Shown here one piece after another: positions 10,482-21,842 of a stretch of DNA of 64,000 bases. Source of the stretch: Scleromitrula shiraiana (taxonomy: Eukaryota > Ascomycota > Leotiomycetes > Helotiales > Sclerotiniaceae); assembly GCA_028455995.1 (NCBI GenBank), contig JABELC010000005.1, positions 3,472,001-3,536,000 on the forward strand, read 5' to 3'. A model generated the notes under the pieces. The model saw only the letters and a program-made list of their open reading frames with translations, did no database searches and had not been told where the DNA came from. Position 1 is the first letter of the stretch. Each line of letters begins with the position of its first letter. A program made the position numbers and the translations under genes.

Positions 10482-12212
10482 CTAAATAGCTAAACCCTGT
10501 AACTCCGACAACTCAGAGTTAGTAGAAGCCTGAGTACTCTTCGTCCCATTCGTCGTCGCCGAGCTCACGCTAACACACTCCGAATCCAATTCATTCAATC
10601 GAACAAGTCCCCATCCCCTCTCTAGAAAACTCTCTCTATCTATACTAGATGTATCGCTGTTATCCTCCTCGCTCTTCTTTATCAGTGATATTTCAGGCGT
10701 TACAATTAAACCGCCCACATCCCTCATTTCACCTATCGCGTTCGCAATATACCATTCTTTCCTTCTGCCTTTTTGCCCTTCTACCCAGCCCAACGCACTT
10801 TTAAGCACCTTTTCTCTACAGTATTGTTTGAATTTGTTGTCTCCGAAATACATCAAGTTTTGAAGAAAAGAGCTTCGTTGTCGTTCTCTATGCCGTCGTT
10901 TGATGTTCTCCACTGCAAATGCGCGAAGTTCGGATCTTAAATGTATCGTCGATGGGACTTTCGTTCGTGACAAGTTCTGTGGTTGAGCAATTTGGATGTT
11001 TTCCTGTGTCCCAGGTGGGGAGATAGGAGCCGATATTGCTTCAGCAAGCGAAACCGCATCAAGTAGGGCGCAATTTGCTCCTTTTCCTAACGTAGTCATG
11101 ATGCTAGATATAAGGTTAGCCAAATGATTTTCGTGGGGGAGAAATGGTATTGGCTTACTTGAAAACTGCATCCCCAATCAAAGTCACGTTACTGCAGTCC
11201 CATGGCTTTACGGAGTCGCACTTCTCAACTACTTGCATATACGCTGTGTTTGTCAAACACATTTCCGCTAGTGCCACGAAGTTCGGATGTATGTTTCGAT
11301 TCGTTTTGGAGCGTGCGATAATTTCTGTCTTTAGTTCTTCTGGAGTGAAGTCCTCTGGTGCTTTGGATTTATTGACGAAGGAGCCTATAGGACCTCCGTA
11401 TCCGTACATTATGAAAGATTCCGAAGGTTCAATTTCATCTTCGGTATAATCTGTTGCCCAAGGCTTGAGGGGATTTTGCCATGAATGTATCAATATATTT
11501 TGATTTCCGGGGCAGAATGCCTGTAACTAAATCAGTTTTTGATGCTTCCGTAGAGCTTAGAAAGGGAGAAGAGTAATACCATGATTCCACTATTCGATCC
11601 CGCCAACTTAAACGTTTCTTCGGTCAAAGGAATCTTGAAATATATCACGCAGACATCTGTCGATCTTATCCTAGCTTCTGGAAACATCTGCTGTCTGACT
11701 CTTGAATTTATACCATCGGCACCAACCAATAAATCACACTCATCAGTTGATCCATCCGAGAAATGCACCCTTACTACTCCGCCAGGTAATCTTTCATATC
11801 TCTCGAATTTCTTCCCAAATCGGGCAAAAGACTCGCTCCAATGTAAAAGTCCTTCTCTCAAGCGCCATCTGGAGACAGAAAACTGATCTTGTATTTCTTC
11901 TGGTAACCATGTATATATTGGGTCCCCATTACTCTTAACAAAAGATATCTCCTGACCACCAACTGGCTGCGAACCAATACTGGGTGCTATTTCTCGCCAT
12001 ACCTCATGTTGCAATTTTCCTTTTAGATTCCTCAATACGAAGGATGAAAGCATAACCCTGTATCCAGAAAGACGATCGGTAGGGCCTCTACTTCGCTCAT
12101 ATAGCGTGACATTTATATTCGATGCATCCGTAAGTAGCTGTCCCAAAGTTAACCCGCTCAGTCCTCCACCAATAATGATCACTCGGAGAGGTTGATTTCT
12201 ATCTGTTGACAT
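10482..12212 (-). CDS. FAD-dependent monooxygenase (PHBH/salicylate-hydroxylase type)
   Basis: Three exons on the minus strand: 12212-11580, 11520-11159 and 11103-10482. The introns are 59 and 55 nt, with GT-AG ends and a CTAAC branch in the second. The product is 538 aa. The Rossmann motif VIIIGGGLSGLTLG lies at ~11-24. The second FAD/NADPH motif LLVGADGINSRVR lies at ~163-175. The third (VTLIGDAVF, then LGKGANCALLDAVSLAEA) is split by intron 2. Such enzymes hydroxylate aromatic or polyketide substrates with NAD(P)H and O2. The GD motif reads GDAVFNIMTTLGKG instead of the usual GDAAH-x-x-x-P-x-x-G, so the conserved His and Pro are replaced. The C-terminal tail after the FAD domain is basic, then acidic, and longer than usual. 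No biosynthetic partners are adjacent; the substrate is unknown. Confidence 0.88.
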
Positions 12213-12599
12213 CTCTAATTGTGTGAAAATAAAAAATAATACAATGCACCGAAAGACAAATATAGAAAATAATATGAATAAGAATGAATGATCGAAAAGT
12301 CGATAGAAAAAAGAACTTGATATAATTCATCTAAGGCTGTACTAGCGAGGCCTCGGTTCATGTACCGAGACGCCCCTCCTTGATATCATACTACTACGGA
12401 CGTATCATAGTTTTTCATAGTCATTCGGGGCAAAACATTCAATTATCGATCGTTTCACCGAAGGCTCCACACTGACGAAGTAATATCCGACTCGGAGAAA
12501 GAAAATTCATCGGAATATTTACAAATTGTTGAAAGCTCGAAAACTACGGCGGTCTGGTTGAGACTCCAGTAGAATACCCTGTAGCTTATATGCTTTGCA
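12213..12599. other. Promoter-side spacer of the FAD monooxygenase gene
   Basis: No gene is supported. This region should contain the minus-strand promoter. Confidence 0.35.
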
Positions 12600-13870
12600 G
12601 TACTAAATTATAGTGGTTCGTTTGTTTCATAATAGTATGTATAAAATGTGTATAAATTTTATAAATTTTGTACTACTAGTAGTAATTTTCGATTTTAATC
12701 TACTAGTATAATTTAATTTACTAGTAATTAAATAGATTTTAATGATTCAAGATTATTCAAGTTAATAATTTTTATAATTTATATAAATAATACAATTATA
12801 ATTCAATTTATAGACTACTAGTATGCATATACTAGTAGTAGAAGTCTAGTTCAGACTCAGACTCCGAGTCGGACTTGAATCATGATGAAATGTTTCAAAT
12901 TTTAGTGTTTAACTTAAGTTCAACTTGAAGTTCGAGTCTATAATTATAAAAGTCTCAGGCTTCAAGCTTCAAGTTTAGGCTTTGTAGATTATAGTACTAG
13001 GAGTTTGAAAGTTAGTATCATAATTTTGTATAATTTTTATAAATATAAAAGTATTTTATACTAATACTAGTAGCCTGAGTATTTCAATTTATATTTATAA
13101 TTATATAATTCATTTTCAAGATTTTATATAACTTGAAATTTAAAGTAATATAAAATAATATAGAATAATTTGATTATACTAGTAATAGTACTAGTACTAC
13201 TAGTAGTAATAACATGATGATCTTTTTTAGTAAAAAGATCTTTTTTTAATTCGAATATTATATAATATTATTAATTATAAAAAAGATTATTATTTATTAA
13301 TATAATTAATCAATTTAATTAAAATTTATATGTATATACTATTAATCATGATATATTAATAAATAATAAGAGTATTAAAAATATTAAACTTGAAAGTACG
13401 ATATAGTCTAAAAATATTGAAAATAATATTAAAAATATCAATAAAATTAATAAGATTGATAATTAGTAAAAATATAATATTACTAGTACTAGTATATAGA
13501 CTCGGAGTAAATTTTCAAGTTATTCGTTAATTAATAATAGTAAATTATTAATATATCTTTATTAATTGATAATTAATTACTAATAATATATCTTTCAAGT
13601 TGCTACTACTAGTAGTAATTAATAGTCAATCGATTATAAGCTGAGTACTAGTATAATCAATTTATATTTATTAATATAAAAATTTTTGATTTATACTAGT
13701 AAAGTTATCATTGTTAATTAATGGTTGATAAAGACTATCTTTATCAGTTACAAACATAAAAACTTTTTTGTTGCCAGTGATATTTAAGTACAAGATTACT
13801 AAGAATTATTATTACTAGTACTAGTAGTAGTACTAGTAGTAACTTGAAAATATTTTTACTATATGGAGTA
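12600..13870. repeat. AT-rich degenerate repeat block, homologous to the right end of the window
   Basis: Dense in TACTAGTA, AACTTGAA and GACTCGGA words. By eye, 13210-13800 aligns with 63490-63960 in the same orientation. Shared landmarks in order are: a TTATTAAT-rich start with an AAAAAA..TTATTATTTAT core, GATNATTAGTAAAAATAT, GTCAATCG, TTGAY-TATAC..TTATC, and GATAAAGACTATC followed by CATAAAA. The copy here has lost nearly all GC, as expected from RIP-like C-to-T change, while the copy at 63.5 kb keeps many CG sites. Confidence 0.65.
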
Positions 13871-15024
13871 GTACTATCATTCGAAGGGTCTGAGGATGAG
13901 ATAATATAATTTATTGTTCCTAATAATCATGATATGATAAATCATGCGATTTTCCAAAAATGTATGACCAATGGATCCACTCTATGAGCAAGATTGAAGT
14001 ATATGTACATCAAATAGGTTTAGAGAAATTACGTAATTTTGATCACGCTTTACGTTTCGATATATATTATTTATTTTAAGCTTCATATTGCTCTATATCC
14101 ATGTATTTTTGAATCAATAAAATTACAAGAATGAATGACAAATGGGGCGAATTATAAGTGATCGACAATGGGTGGTAAAAAAATATTTGTTAGTACAAAT
14201 CTACTAGTTACTAGTTGAACTAAAATTTCTTATTTTCTATCATGAAGATTCAAGCAGATGCTCAACACATACAGTCACGGTATCACATGCTTTATTAATT
14301 CAAATGACTTTATGTCAGAGAGCGACACCTAGGATGCCAGTGGGTAGATGCTTAAGGCATTCAGACAGATACACGTAATAGAGTTAGGAAGAATCCACTC
14401 ATATACATAGAACTTCCAATTCTAGATAAATCCCTCTTCTTTAATGACTATTCCATTTCTTATATCGACCCCTACCTGTAATTTCTTGAACCCTGTCATA
14501 CTTTAAAATTTTCTTTTTAAAAAGTCTTGATCAACGTCATAAAAAAGGACCCTTATATAATGCTTATAATGCTTTATACGTAATATAAAGTGAGGATAGT
14601 TTATACTGCTTTATGTATTACTTAAAAACCCAACCCTAGTATCAAAAATTTGTTTAGCAAATCTCGCGTTCTTACAGTTTACCAGAAAAGGTTCTAGACA
14701 TATGTTATTTAGATTGCGGAAATTTGAGGGATGTATGCCGCCTGCTACCTATTGAGATTCAGAACATGGCCTGCCTGCTGAATCTGACGTGATGTTTTAG
14801 TAATTATCCAGATGGATTAGGCTACATTACTCCCTGAGATCATGAGATTCGGACATTGTCAAATGTCATCTTGGGTTCTTTATGTTTGATCATTGCTATC
14901 ATGGGAATAGTTTCCGGAGCTCTCGGAACTCCATTTCTTATGAAAATGTCATAGCTTGTAGTGGCTTGTCTGACTAACTGCGGTAAATTATTCTAGAAAG
15001 ATTGTAATTTCTATTATTGTGGGC
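13871..15024. other. Intergenic, nothing recognised
   Basis: No gene is supported. ACTAGTTACTAG occurs near 14200 and a partly repeated 'ttata.atgctttata' stretch lies near 14557-14620. Confidence 0.35.
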
Positions 15025-15121
15025 TGTTGGTCCCGGATTTATAGTCCCGGATTTTTAGTCCCGGGTTCTTAGTCCCGGATTATGAGTCCCGGATAGCTAC
15101 ATCATTTTAGCCCTACCAACA
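15025..15121. repeat. 97-bp element with TGTTGGT...ACCAACA ends and five 14-bp tandem repeats
   Basis: The ends are a perfect 7-bp inverted repeat, TGTTGGT (15025-15031) and ACCAACA (15115-15121). This TG...CA form is typical of long terminal repeats. Inside, TCCCGG occurs at 15031, 15045, 15059, 15073 and 15087, an exact 14-bp period with the unit TAGTCCCGGATTTT. The flanks (GTGGGC before, CGTGGC after) are similar but not an exact target duplication. It could be a tiny solo LTR or MITE, or only a promoter-type tandem repeat. Confidence 0.55.
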
Positions 15122-15848
15122 CGTGGCATTCATAACGGCTTTTTAACTAAGCATATGGCAAGGACCACATTTGAGGACGTGATTAGTTGCTCGTATCAAG
15201 ATGCTTGCAGTACCCTATGGCCTCAGCAGGTCAGGAATAGAACTTGACGCCGAATCAGGGATTTCGACAGGTTTTCGGCAACTACTAGTACTAGCATATT
15301 GTGGCTCAAATGATATTTCCGGCGCTAAATCATGCACTGGAAGTCCTTTTATAGTACAAAAACTAACAAAAACTCAAAATAGCCAAAATCCACTAAGTTT
15401 GAATAGGATTCGGTTATAGATTAGTTAAGAAGTTATCAAGAAATTAATAATCTTTTCATAATCTTAACAATTATATACTTTACAATCATATATTTTTTAA
15501 TTGCACTACTAGTAGTACAAGCACGATTTCATCAAATAAATCTCAAATTTTAAATATTCAATCTTACATACATACAACTCAATTTACTTTTGTTTTGCTA
15601 TTTACCGTGACTTTTTTACTATCTCCTCTCCCTTCCTTTTTCTCCTCTTTCTCGCTACATCTATCCAACTGTTTTATTTCTAATTAGGTATAAAGGCACT
15701 CTAATTTAAGATTATGCGCATATTATAGCACTTGGCAAAGTCCTTCTACAGGTTTTCCTTGACATCATGGCACTGTTAAATATGGATCACATCCCGAAGT
15801 AACCGAGATGGTGGGTCTCGTATTCTTTACCCCTATGGGCTCACGTCG
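15122..15848. other. 3' flank of the ankyrin gene
   Basis: No gene is supported. It contains CACTACTAGTAGTAC near 15504-15518 and a pyrimidine-rich tract around 15620-15660. Confidence 0.35.
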
Positions 15849-18800
15849 TCAAGGCATCTCATATATATGGTGATCACTCTCAGACTCCAGCATTGGCCCC
15901 ACAATCTTTAAATGAGATGGAAGATACTTTTGCAGTTGTTGTATTTCCGCCTGCCTCTGTGCAATGAGTGCCGTAACTTCTGTGGAAGGTAAGGGCATTG
16001 AAGTTGCCAAAGAAGCGCATGCCAGATCATCATGAGGACTGTTTGCATGTGATGTTGACATCTTAATGTTATCTCTAACAGGAGGGGAAGACTGAGAAAC
16101 AACAGTCACATTCTCCTCAACTACTTGTACAGCAGTTTTCTGGTGTTGGGTTTCAGGTGCTGGAGTTGAAGTTCTGTCGGGGAATTTCTCAAGTTGGACA
16201 TCCGTTTCATGCTTTTCACTAGGTAACTCGGTTCTTATCATTGATCCACCCAGTTCTTGTCGTGGTATTAGTGGGTTATGTCGGTATCTCGTATTTCTTT
16301 GACCATTGCCAAGCTCTATTGAAATGCTATTATCAAATCTCTCACTCTCACGATCTCGATACCTTTTCTCCATTTCGTCAAGAAGTACACGAACTCGGTT
16401 CTTTCGTTCTTCAGAAATTTCTGTAGCATCGGAAAAGCCTATCGTCGCAGGCATCAATAGAAAACCCCATCCATGAGTGTCTTCCCCCTCGTCATACAGC
16501 TCGGCTCCTTCTTTTATCAACTCCTCTAAAACTTCCGGATGGCCATAATACGCTGCATAACGTAGGGGTATATATCCGAACTCGTCACGTTCTTTTACTG
16601 ATGCACCCTTCTTGATGAGTAGTTGAACGATAGCAAGATGCCCAGCTTTGGCAGCAATACAGAGCGGGGAATCTTTGTTCGCGCGGTCACGGATGCGCAT
16701 CCTGAGAGGTTCATTGTATGACAGCAACTTCTCCACAACTCCGACATGCCCATGATGACACGCAATACATAATGAGCGATCACCACGAGAATCTTGAACA
16801 TCCATGGTAGCTCCCTTTCGATATAGTATTTCAACAATTGGTACAGACCCTTTCGCAGCAGCAATGTGTATAGGTCGTCGATTATCTCCTCTAACTTCTT
16901 CCTCGGATTTCGCTCCGGCATTCAAAAGTAAATTGACTATATCCGAGCTGTCCAAACCGCATGCATAATGTAATGGTGTCCGGCCTTCTCTACATCTGCG
17001 ATCCAATGCAGCTTTTCTTCTCAGAAGTAATTCAACGACTCCAAAATGCTGACCAATTACGCCACAATGAAGCGGTGTCAAACCATCAATATCAGTATCA
17101 TGTATGGGAATTTTCCATTCGAGAAGGTAATTAACAACTTCAGCATGACCATTACGAGCAGCCAAATGTAAAGCATTGGCTTTCTTTTCATCTTTACTTC
17201 TAGAAGATGCTTTCTTCTTCGAAAGAAATTCCACAATATGCGCATGACCCATGGCTGCTGCGCAGAGAAGCGGGGATTTTGAATTATTTCCCGGAACCTC
17301 AATACTTGCACCTTTTTGAAGCAAGAATTCGACAACATTTTGGTGCCCATTTTCACAAGCGTAATGCAATGCAGTCATAAACTGACTGTCTCTAGCTTCC
17401 AAATCACAGCCCGATCGCAATAATAATTCTGCCATACATCTATCTCCACGTTTCGCAGCCGCATGCAAGGCGGTACATTGATCATTTGCTCGTGCACTGA
17501 TCTTAGCACCTCTTTTCAAGAGTAGTTCGACCGATTTAGTATGTCCACGAGAAGCTGCAACCCATAGCGGCGTTCGTTCATTTTGATCTCGTGCTTCGAT
17601 ATTAACTTCCTCGTCAAGAAGTATCTGCAAAGATGAGAAATGATCTCTGGATGCTGCCAAGTGTAGTGGTGTGCATAATTTAGTATCTCGAATACGTGGA
17701 TTTGCAGCAAAGCGTAGTAGGAGATCGACCAATTCAGCATTGCCACAATGCGCAGCGACGGCTAGAGCAGTTCTTTGAGTAGGCCCATGGCAAGCTTCAA
17801 TATCATGACCCTTCGACAAAAGTGCTTGTATTTCAACGCTGGATCCAGCTTGAGCGGCTCTTACAATGGCTGGTGTTTGTAATCCATTCAAGGAGCTAAA
17901 ATCAATACTTTTATTCATTTTCGGATCTTTTCCTCGCTTTAGAGTAGATATGACCGGAATTGTAGATTTTGATGAATCAGAGCTTGATAGAATGTTCACG
18001 GCAGTAAAACTATTGATTCTCCCAAGCCTATTTGGCCAAAATCTTTTCTTGCGACTATCGGCAGATTTATCCTGCAATTGTGACGACTTTCCGGACGAAG
18101 ATGAAACCGAAAGCCAACGTTGAACCTTAGGTTCTGACTTGGTAGGTTCCGATGCCATACTACGACTTCGATATATATTGAAATTGGTTCTCTCATTGGA
18201 TGGACTAGGTTGGCTGATCTCTCGTCGCATCTCTATTGGAGACGCAACAGTGTGATTATCATGCTCACTTGGAGATCCACAATTGGGTTGAGAAATTCCC
18301 GTTTCATAACCTTCATCGGTACTAGACATCGAAGTTGACTTTCCTCTATGGTGTATAATATGTGGGTGACTTCTTGTTGTATCCACAATCCTCCTGCCAG
18401 AGGTTATATCTATACCATTGTATGCTTGTGATTGTTGTAAAGTACACTCAAAATCGAAAATTCCCCCACCCTGATTTGTTCCCAAAGTAGAAAAGCGAGT
18501 ATTCCTAGAGGTTTGCGACGCAGCTGAACTTTGAGATTCACGAAGGGTTTTCGTATCGTCGGCGACTTTTTGTATCAATCTCTGATTTTCTTTCAACAAT
18601 AAAAGCGATTTCTGTGCTTCGGCATCCCGACTATCAATTTTCACCAGTCAGCAAATATCATTACCATATCATGGGAACGCACCATTGCCCAGCCATAAGT
18701 AGAAGTTGCAATGCTTGTACTTGTCCATGCAATCGATCTTCATGAGCTTTCATGGTATCTTCACTCCATACAGCGATAACCTTCGCCCTCAATCCAAGTG

Positions 18801-19140
18801 GCATGTGCGTTTCATCGTCGGATGTCTTAACATTGGTCGCTAGATCTTTAACCTCTTCGGAAAGAACATCAATCGCTGCCTGGCACCCATCAAGCGCAAC
18901 ATGGAGTCCATCCATAAACTGTCTTTCTTTGGGCGAATCGATGGAATTAAATTCTGCCCAATCCCGAATCTGGAAGACCGCAGCCTTGATTGTTGACAGT
19001 TTACTGATAATCAATCGAATCGTCGTGTCGGCATTTTTAAATTTCCCCCTCAGTGTATGAAGACCTTGGATTGTTGAACCGATAAATTGAGCAATTTGAA
19101 GAGCTGATGCCGCAACACCAAGAAGACTCGCCGGATCCAT
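15849..19140 (-). CDS. Large ankyrin-repeat protein with fungal N-terminal (PigL_N-like) domain
   Basis: Two exons on the minus strand: 19140-18683 and 18630-15849. The 52-nt intron has a TGCTGAC branch site. The product is 1079 aa. The N-terminus (MDPASLLGVAASALQIAQFIGSTI..., ~1-150) resembles the helical fungal N-terminal domain found at the front of many NLR-like and ankyrin proteins. A Ser-rich linker (~160-390) with a basic patch follows. About 14 ankyrin repeats run from ~405 to ~875, each with TPLHxAA-type helices (for example TPLHLAASRD, TALHYACENG, SPLCIAAKAG). The tail is disordered, with Gln/Ser-rich sequence. No NACHT or NB-ARC nucleotide-binding domain is present between the two parts, so it is a scaffold or recognition protein, not a complete NLR. 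Partners are unknown. The upstream codon at 19143 is GTG; the ATG at 19140 is preferred. Confidence 0.85.
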
Positions 19141-20657
19141 CACATCGAACTAGTACATAATTTAAGACTCAAAAAAGAACAAAATTGACATGATTGCCGT
19201 TCATTGAGATGACAGCCAATTTGTTCAAGGCTGCGATCGAGTGTAAGTAATCAATGGAGGATCTGATGGTGGCACAGCCTATCTCCATCCTGGGGTTTTC
19301 AGGAACACAAGCTGAGCCCCGTACAAACCACGGTTACGAACTGTACAAGGGTGGAAACCGACAGCCAATTGCTGAGCATTGGAACTGCATGCCCTAGTCC
19401 TTTGAGCACAACCCCATAGAAGCCATCACATATCAGGGCCGTTTTCACGCGATTTGACACACCGTGGGCGTCTCATGGTTTTTTCTTCGTGATGATCTCT
19501 ATAGATATTGGAAGCTCACGAATCATGATCATATATGTGCCTAGCATATCCGTCTGGAATTAATACGATTTCTACAATACCTCAATATCTGATTAGGTGT
19601 TTGTCTCCCGAACAATAGGCCTATTGGCAAAATCTTTGAGCTGAAGATCTGGGAGTCGATAGGCTGTAAACGTATCGCCATGGTGTGTAAACGCATGTTT
19701 AAACTTGCAATGTTTCACTCATGTAATGCATTTAACGGGGGAGAATTTACATCACTGCCATCTTTCCCTCGCTCAAACGACGAGACACCTCCAGGTGTTT
19801 TGAATTCCGCATAATAGCCTACCACAGCAGCAATTTATTTAGGAAGTCGCTCAAATGAAGTGTAGTCCAAGAATTGGAAATCTGTCTCTTCGAAAACTTT
19901 TTCGACATGATTTCTTATGCTTTCCTTGATCTCCGGTCGCAAATTCGCGACGATAGTCCATCAACATCTAGATCATAGGATTCATGAAAGACACACGTGG
20001 TGTCATAGTTCAATGTACAAATGTCTGGCTCGGATCGATAAAGAAGTCAAATCCTAGCATTCTTCCTAATTATTGCTGGATCGAACTCGAAGTTCAAGCG
20101 CATTAGATGTGTGCTAGTGCAATTGGAGTTTAATGTCAGTACAGTCTTAAGGTAAGGTTATTGCTAAAAACCATTGCGGACCTGCAGACGAACCGAGAAA
20201 TTTTGAAAGCTAACGGCCCCTATTTTAGCTTTATATCTTTGAACGTTGACATATCCTCGCGTTCTTGTGGTGAAAGCAATGCATGAACACTATAATTATT
20301 ATTCACAATTGCCTGGATATATATAGTAATGAACCGCAATCACCGATAACTATTTATGAAGATGTTATTATCTAGTCATTGTGAAAAATAAACTTCTACT
20401 GTAGTGTATTAATGCGAAAGTTTGTAAAACCGGGCACACGAAGTTCGCTAAATCAGAGGCTTGAGTTGAGTTACTTACTTTAATATATGTCCAAGATAGC
20501 TTTTTGGCCATCCTAACAATTTTTCAATATAAACCAGAAGCTTATTTATAATTCCTTAATAAGACATATTTTAAAAGCATCGCCGAGGAACTAAACAACT
20601 CCTGATACAATCACAGATATCTTCTCAAAACAAACCACCTATTTACTCCACTGCTGC
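19141..20657. other. Intergenic, no gene recognised
   Basis: About 1.5 kb with fairly balanced composition but no ORF above noise. It should contain the ankyrin gene promoter at its left side. An old pseudogene cannot be excluded. Confidence 0.4.
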
Positions 20658-21842
20658 TTAACCCTCCATGAAAAGTTCAGTCCTCTCTAAATCTGCCAAA
20701 ACCCCACCATCTCTCTCCCAGCTTTTCAATAGCTCCTCTCCCCTCTTGTCCTCCACTACATCTAGGTCACTACCGTTCAACATAATCCAGGCCACATTAC
20801 CCTTCACCTTTCTGGACTCCGTCAATACTTCCCTGAGCCTCTCATTCCAACATGTAAGCAAACCATTGGTAAACTCCAATCTCATCAAAAACTTATTTAT
20901 CCTGCCATCCGTCTTTTCGGGAATCATGTGCACAACATGATTCCACACAGATTCCCAGAACTTGCCTTCCAACTTGAGATGTTGATTATTTATGTGTAAT
21001 TCTGCCCAAAGCATAGTGACCAACAAGTTTCCCAATGTTTTTGCGTCGTTTCCCGGATGGATCATGGCATCTACACTTTTTTCGATAAAATCTTTAACGG
21101 CTTGGGTCTTTGGCCCTTTTTGATATACATGCTTTTCGGATACATTAGCAAGACGAGGCCAGCGTCGCGGATCTTGCGTGAGAGAGAAGAGACGACGGTG
21201 AGGAGGCACCCAGTAGCTGATTTCGTGATCGAGGAAGTATTGACAACCGAAACGGATGGCTGCAAGTTGAACCTTGTGATCCATAGGTCGAACTGACCAC
21301 GTTCTGTGGTAAGGCGGAAAGTAAGAGGTAGATGGAATTGTGGAATAGGGTTTAGGGCGAACTGAAGCCGATAACGGTGGATATGGATCTGTTGATGGAT
21401 TGAGTATGGTGCTACTGCAGGAATAAAATGTAGAAATTGAGGAGGATGAGGAGTTGGGAGAGTCCAGAAGAGAGCGTAATTCTTGGTTGTTTTCAGTCAC
21501 TTCTAGCCCCTCGGGTGAAGAATACCCTGTTTCGGCATCTTGTATACCCAATCCATTCATTGGAATCGCCGAGTTGACAACTGGCATGATGGAGGTGGAA
21601 GCCACTCGAGAATACAGGTCTCGGCTTTCCGTTGCCAGATTGATTGGACGAGGGGGAGCTAAATGGTTTTCGAAGATGGCTTGAAGATTTTGTCGCGAAG
21701 ATGAAACCTCACCGTCAGTGTTCGACACATCTTCGACTTTTTCCTTTTCGCCTCCAGACGCTGTACTAGTATCCATGTCGATGTCTTCGTTGGAGGCATC
21801 GAAAATGGGGAGGACAGAGTGATAGCGTGTTGGATTAACCAT
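20658..21842 (-). CDS. Hypothetical protein, 394 aa
   Basis: Single exon with ATG at 21842. Not recognised. The N-terminal ~170 residues are Ser/Thr/Pro-rich and probably disordered, with an acidic start (NEDIDMDTSTASGGEKEKVED). From ~185 there is a compact region with many aromatic residues: FGCQYFLDHEISYWVPPHRRLF, LLVTMLWAELHIN, LEGKFWESVWNHVVHMIP and RLEFTNGLLTCWNERL. This could be a helical domain. There is no signal peptide or membrane helix. The hydrophobic-aromatic pattern over 200 residues and the long open frame support a real gene. Its function is unknown. Confidence 0.7.
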   Translation of the reverse strand: MVNPTRYHSVLPIFDASNEDIDMDTSTASGGEKEKVEDVSNTDGEVSSSRQNLQAIFENHLAPPRPINLATESRDLYSRVASTSIMPVVNSAIPMNGLGIQDAETGYSSPEGLEVTENNQELRSLLDSPNSSSSSISTFYSCSSTILNPSTDPYPPLSASVRPKPYSTIPSTSYFPPYHRTWSVRPMDHKVQLAAIRFGCQYFLDHEISYWVPPHRRLFSLTQDPRRWPRLANVSEKHVYQKGPKTQAVKDFIEKSVDAMIHPGNDAKTLGNLLVTMLWAELHINNQHLKLEGKFWESVWNHVVHMIPEKTDGRINKFLMRLEFTNGLLTCWNERLREVLTESRKVKGNVAWIMLNGSDLDVVEDKRGEELLKSWERDGGVLADLERTELFMEG

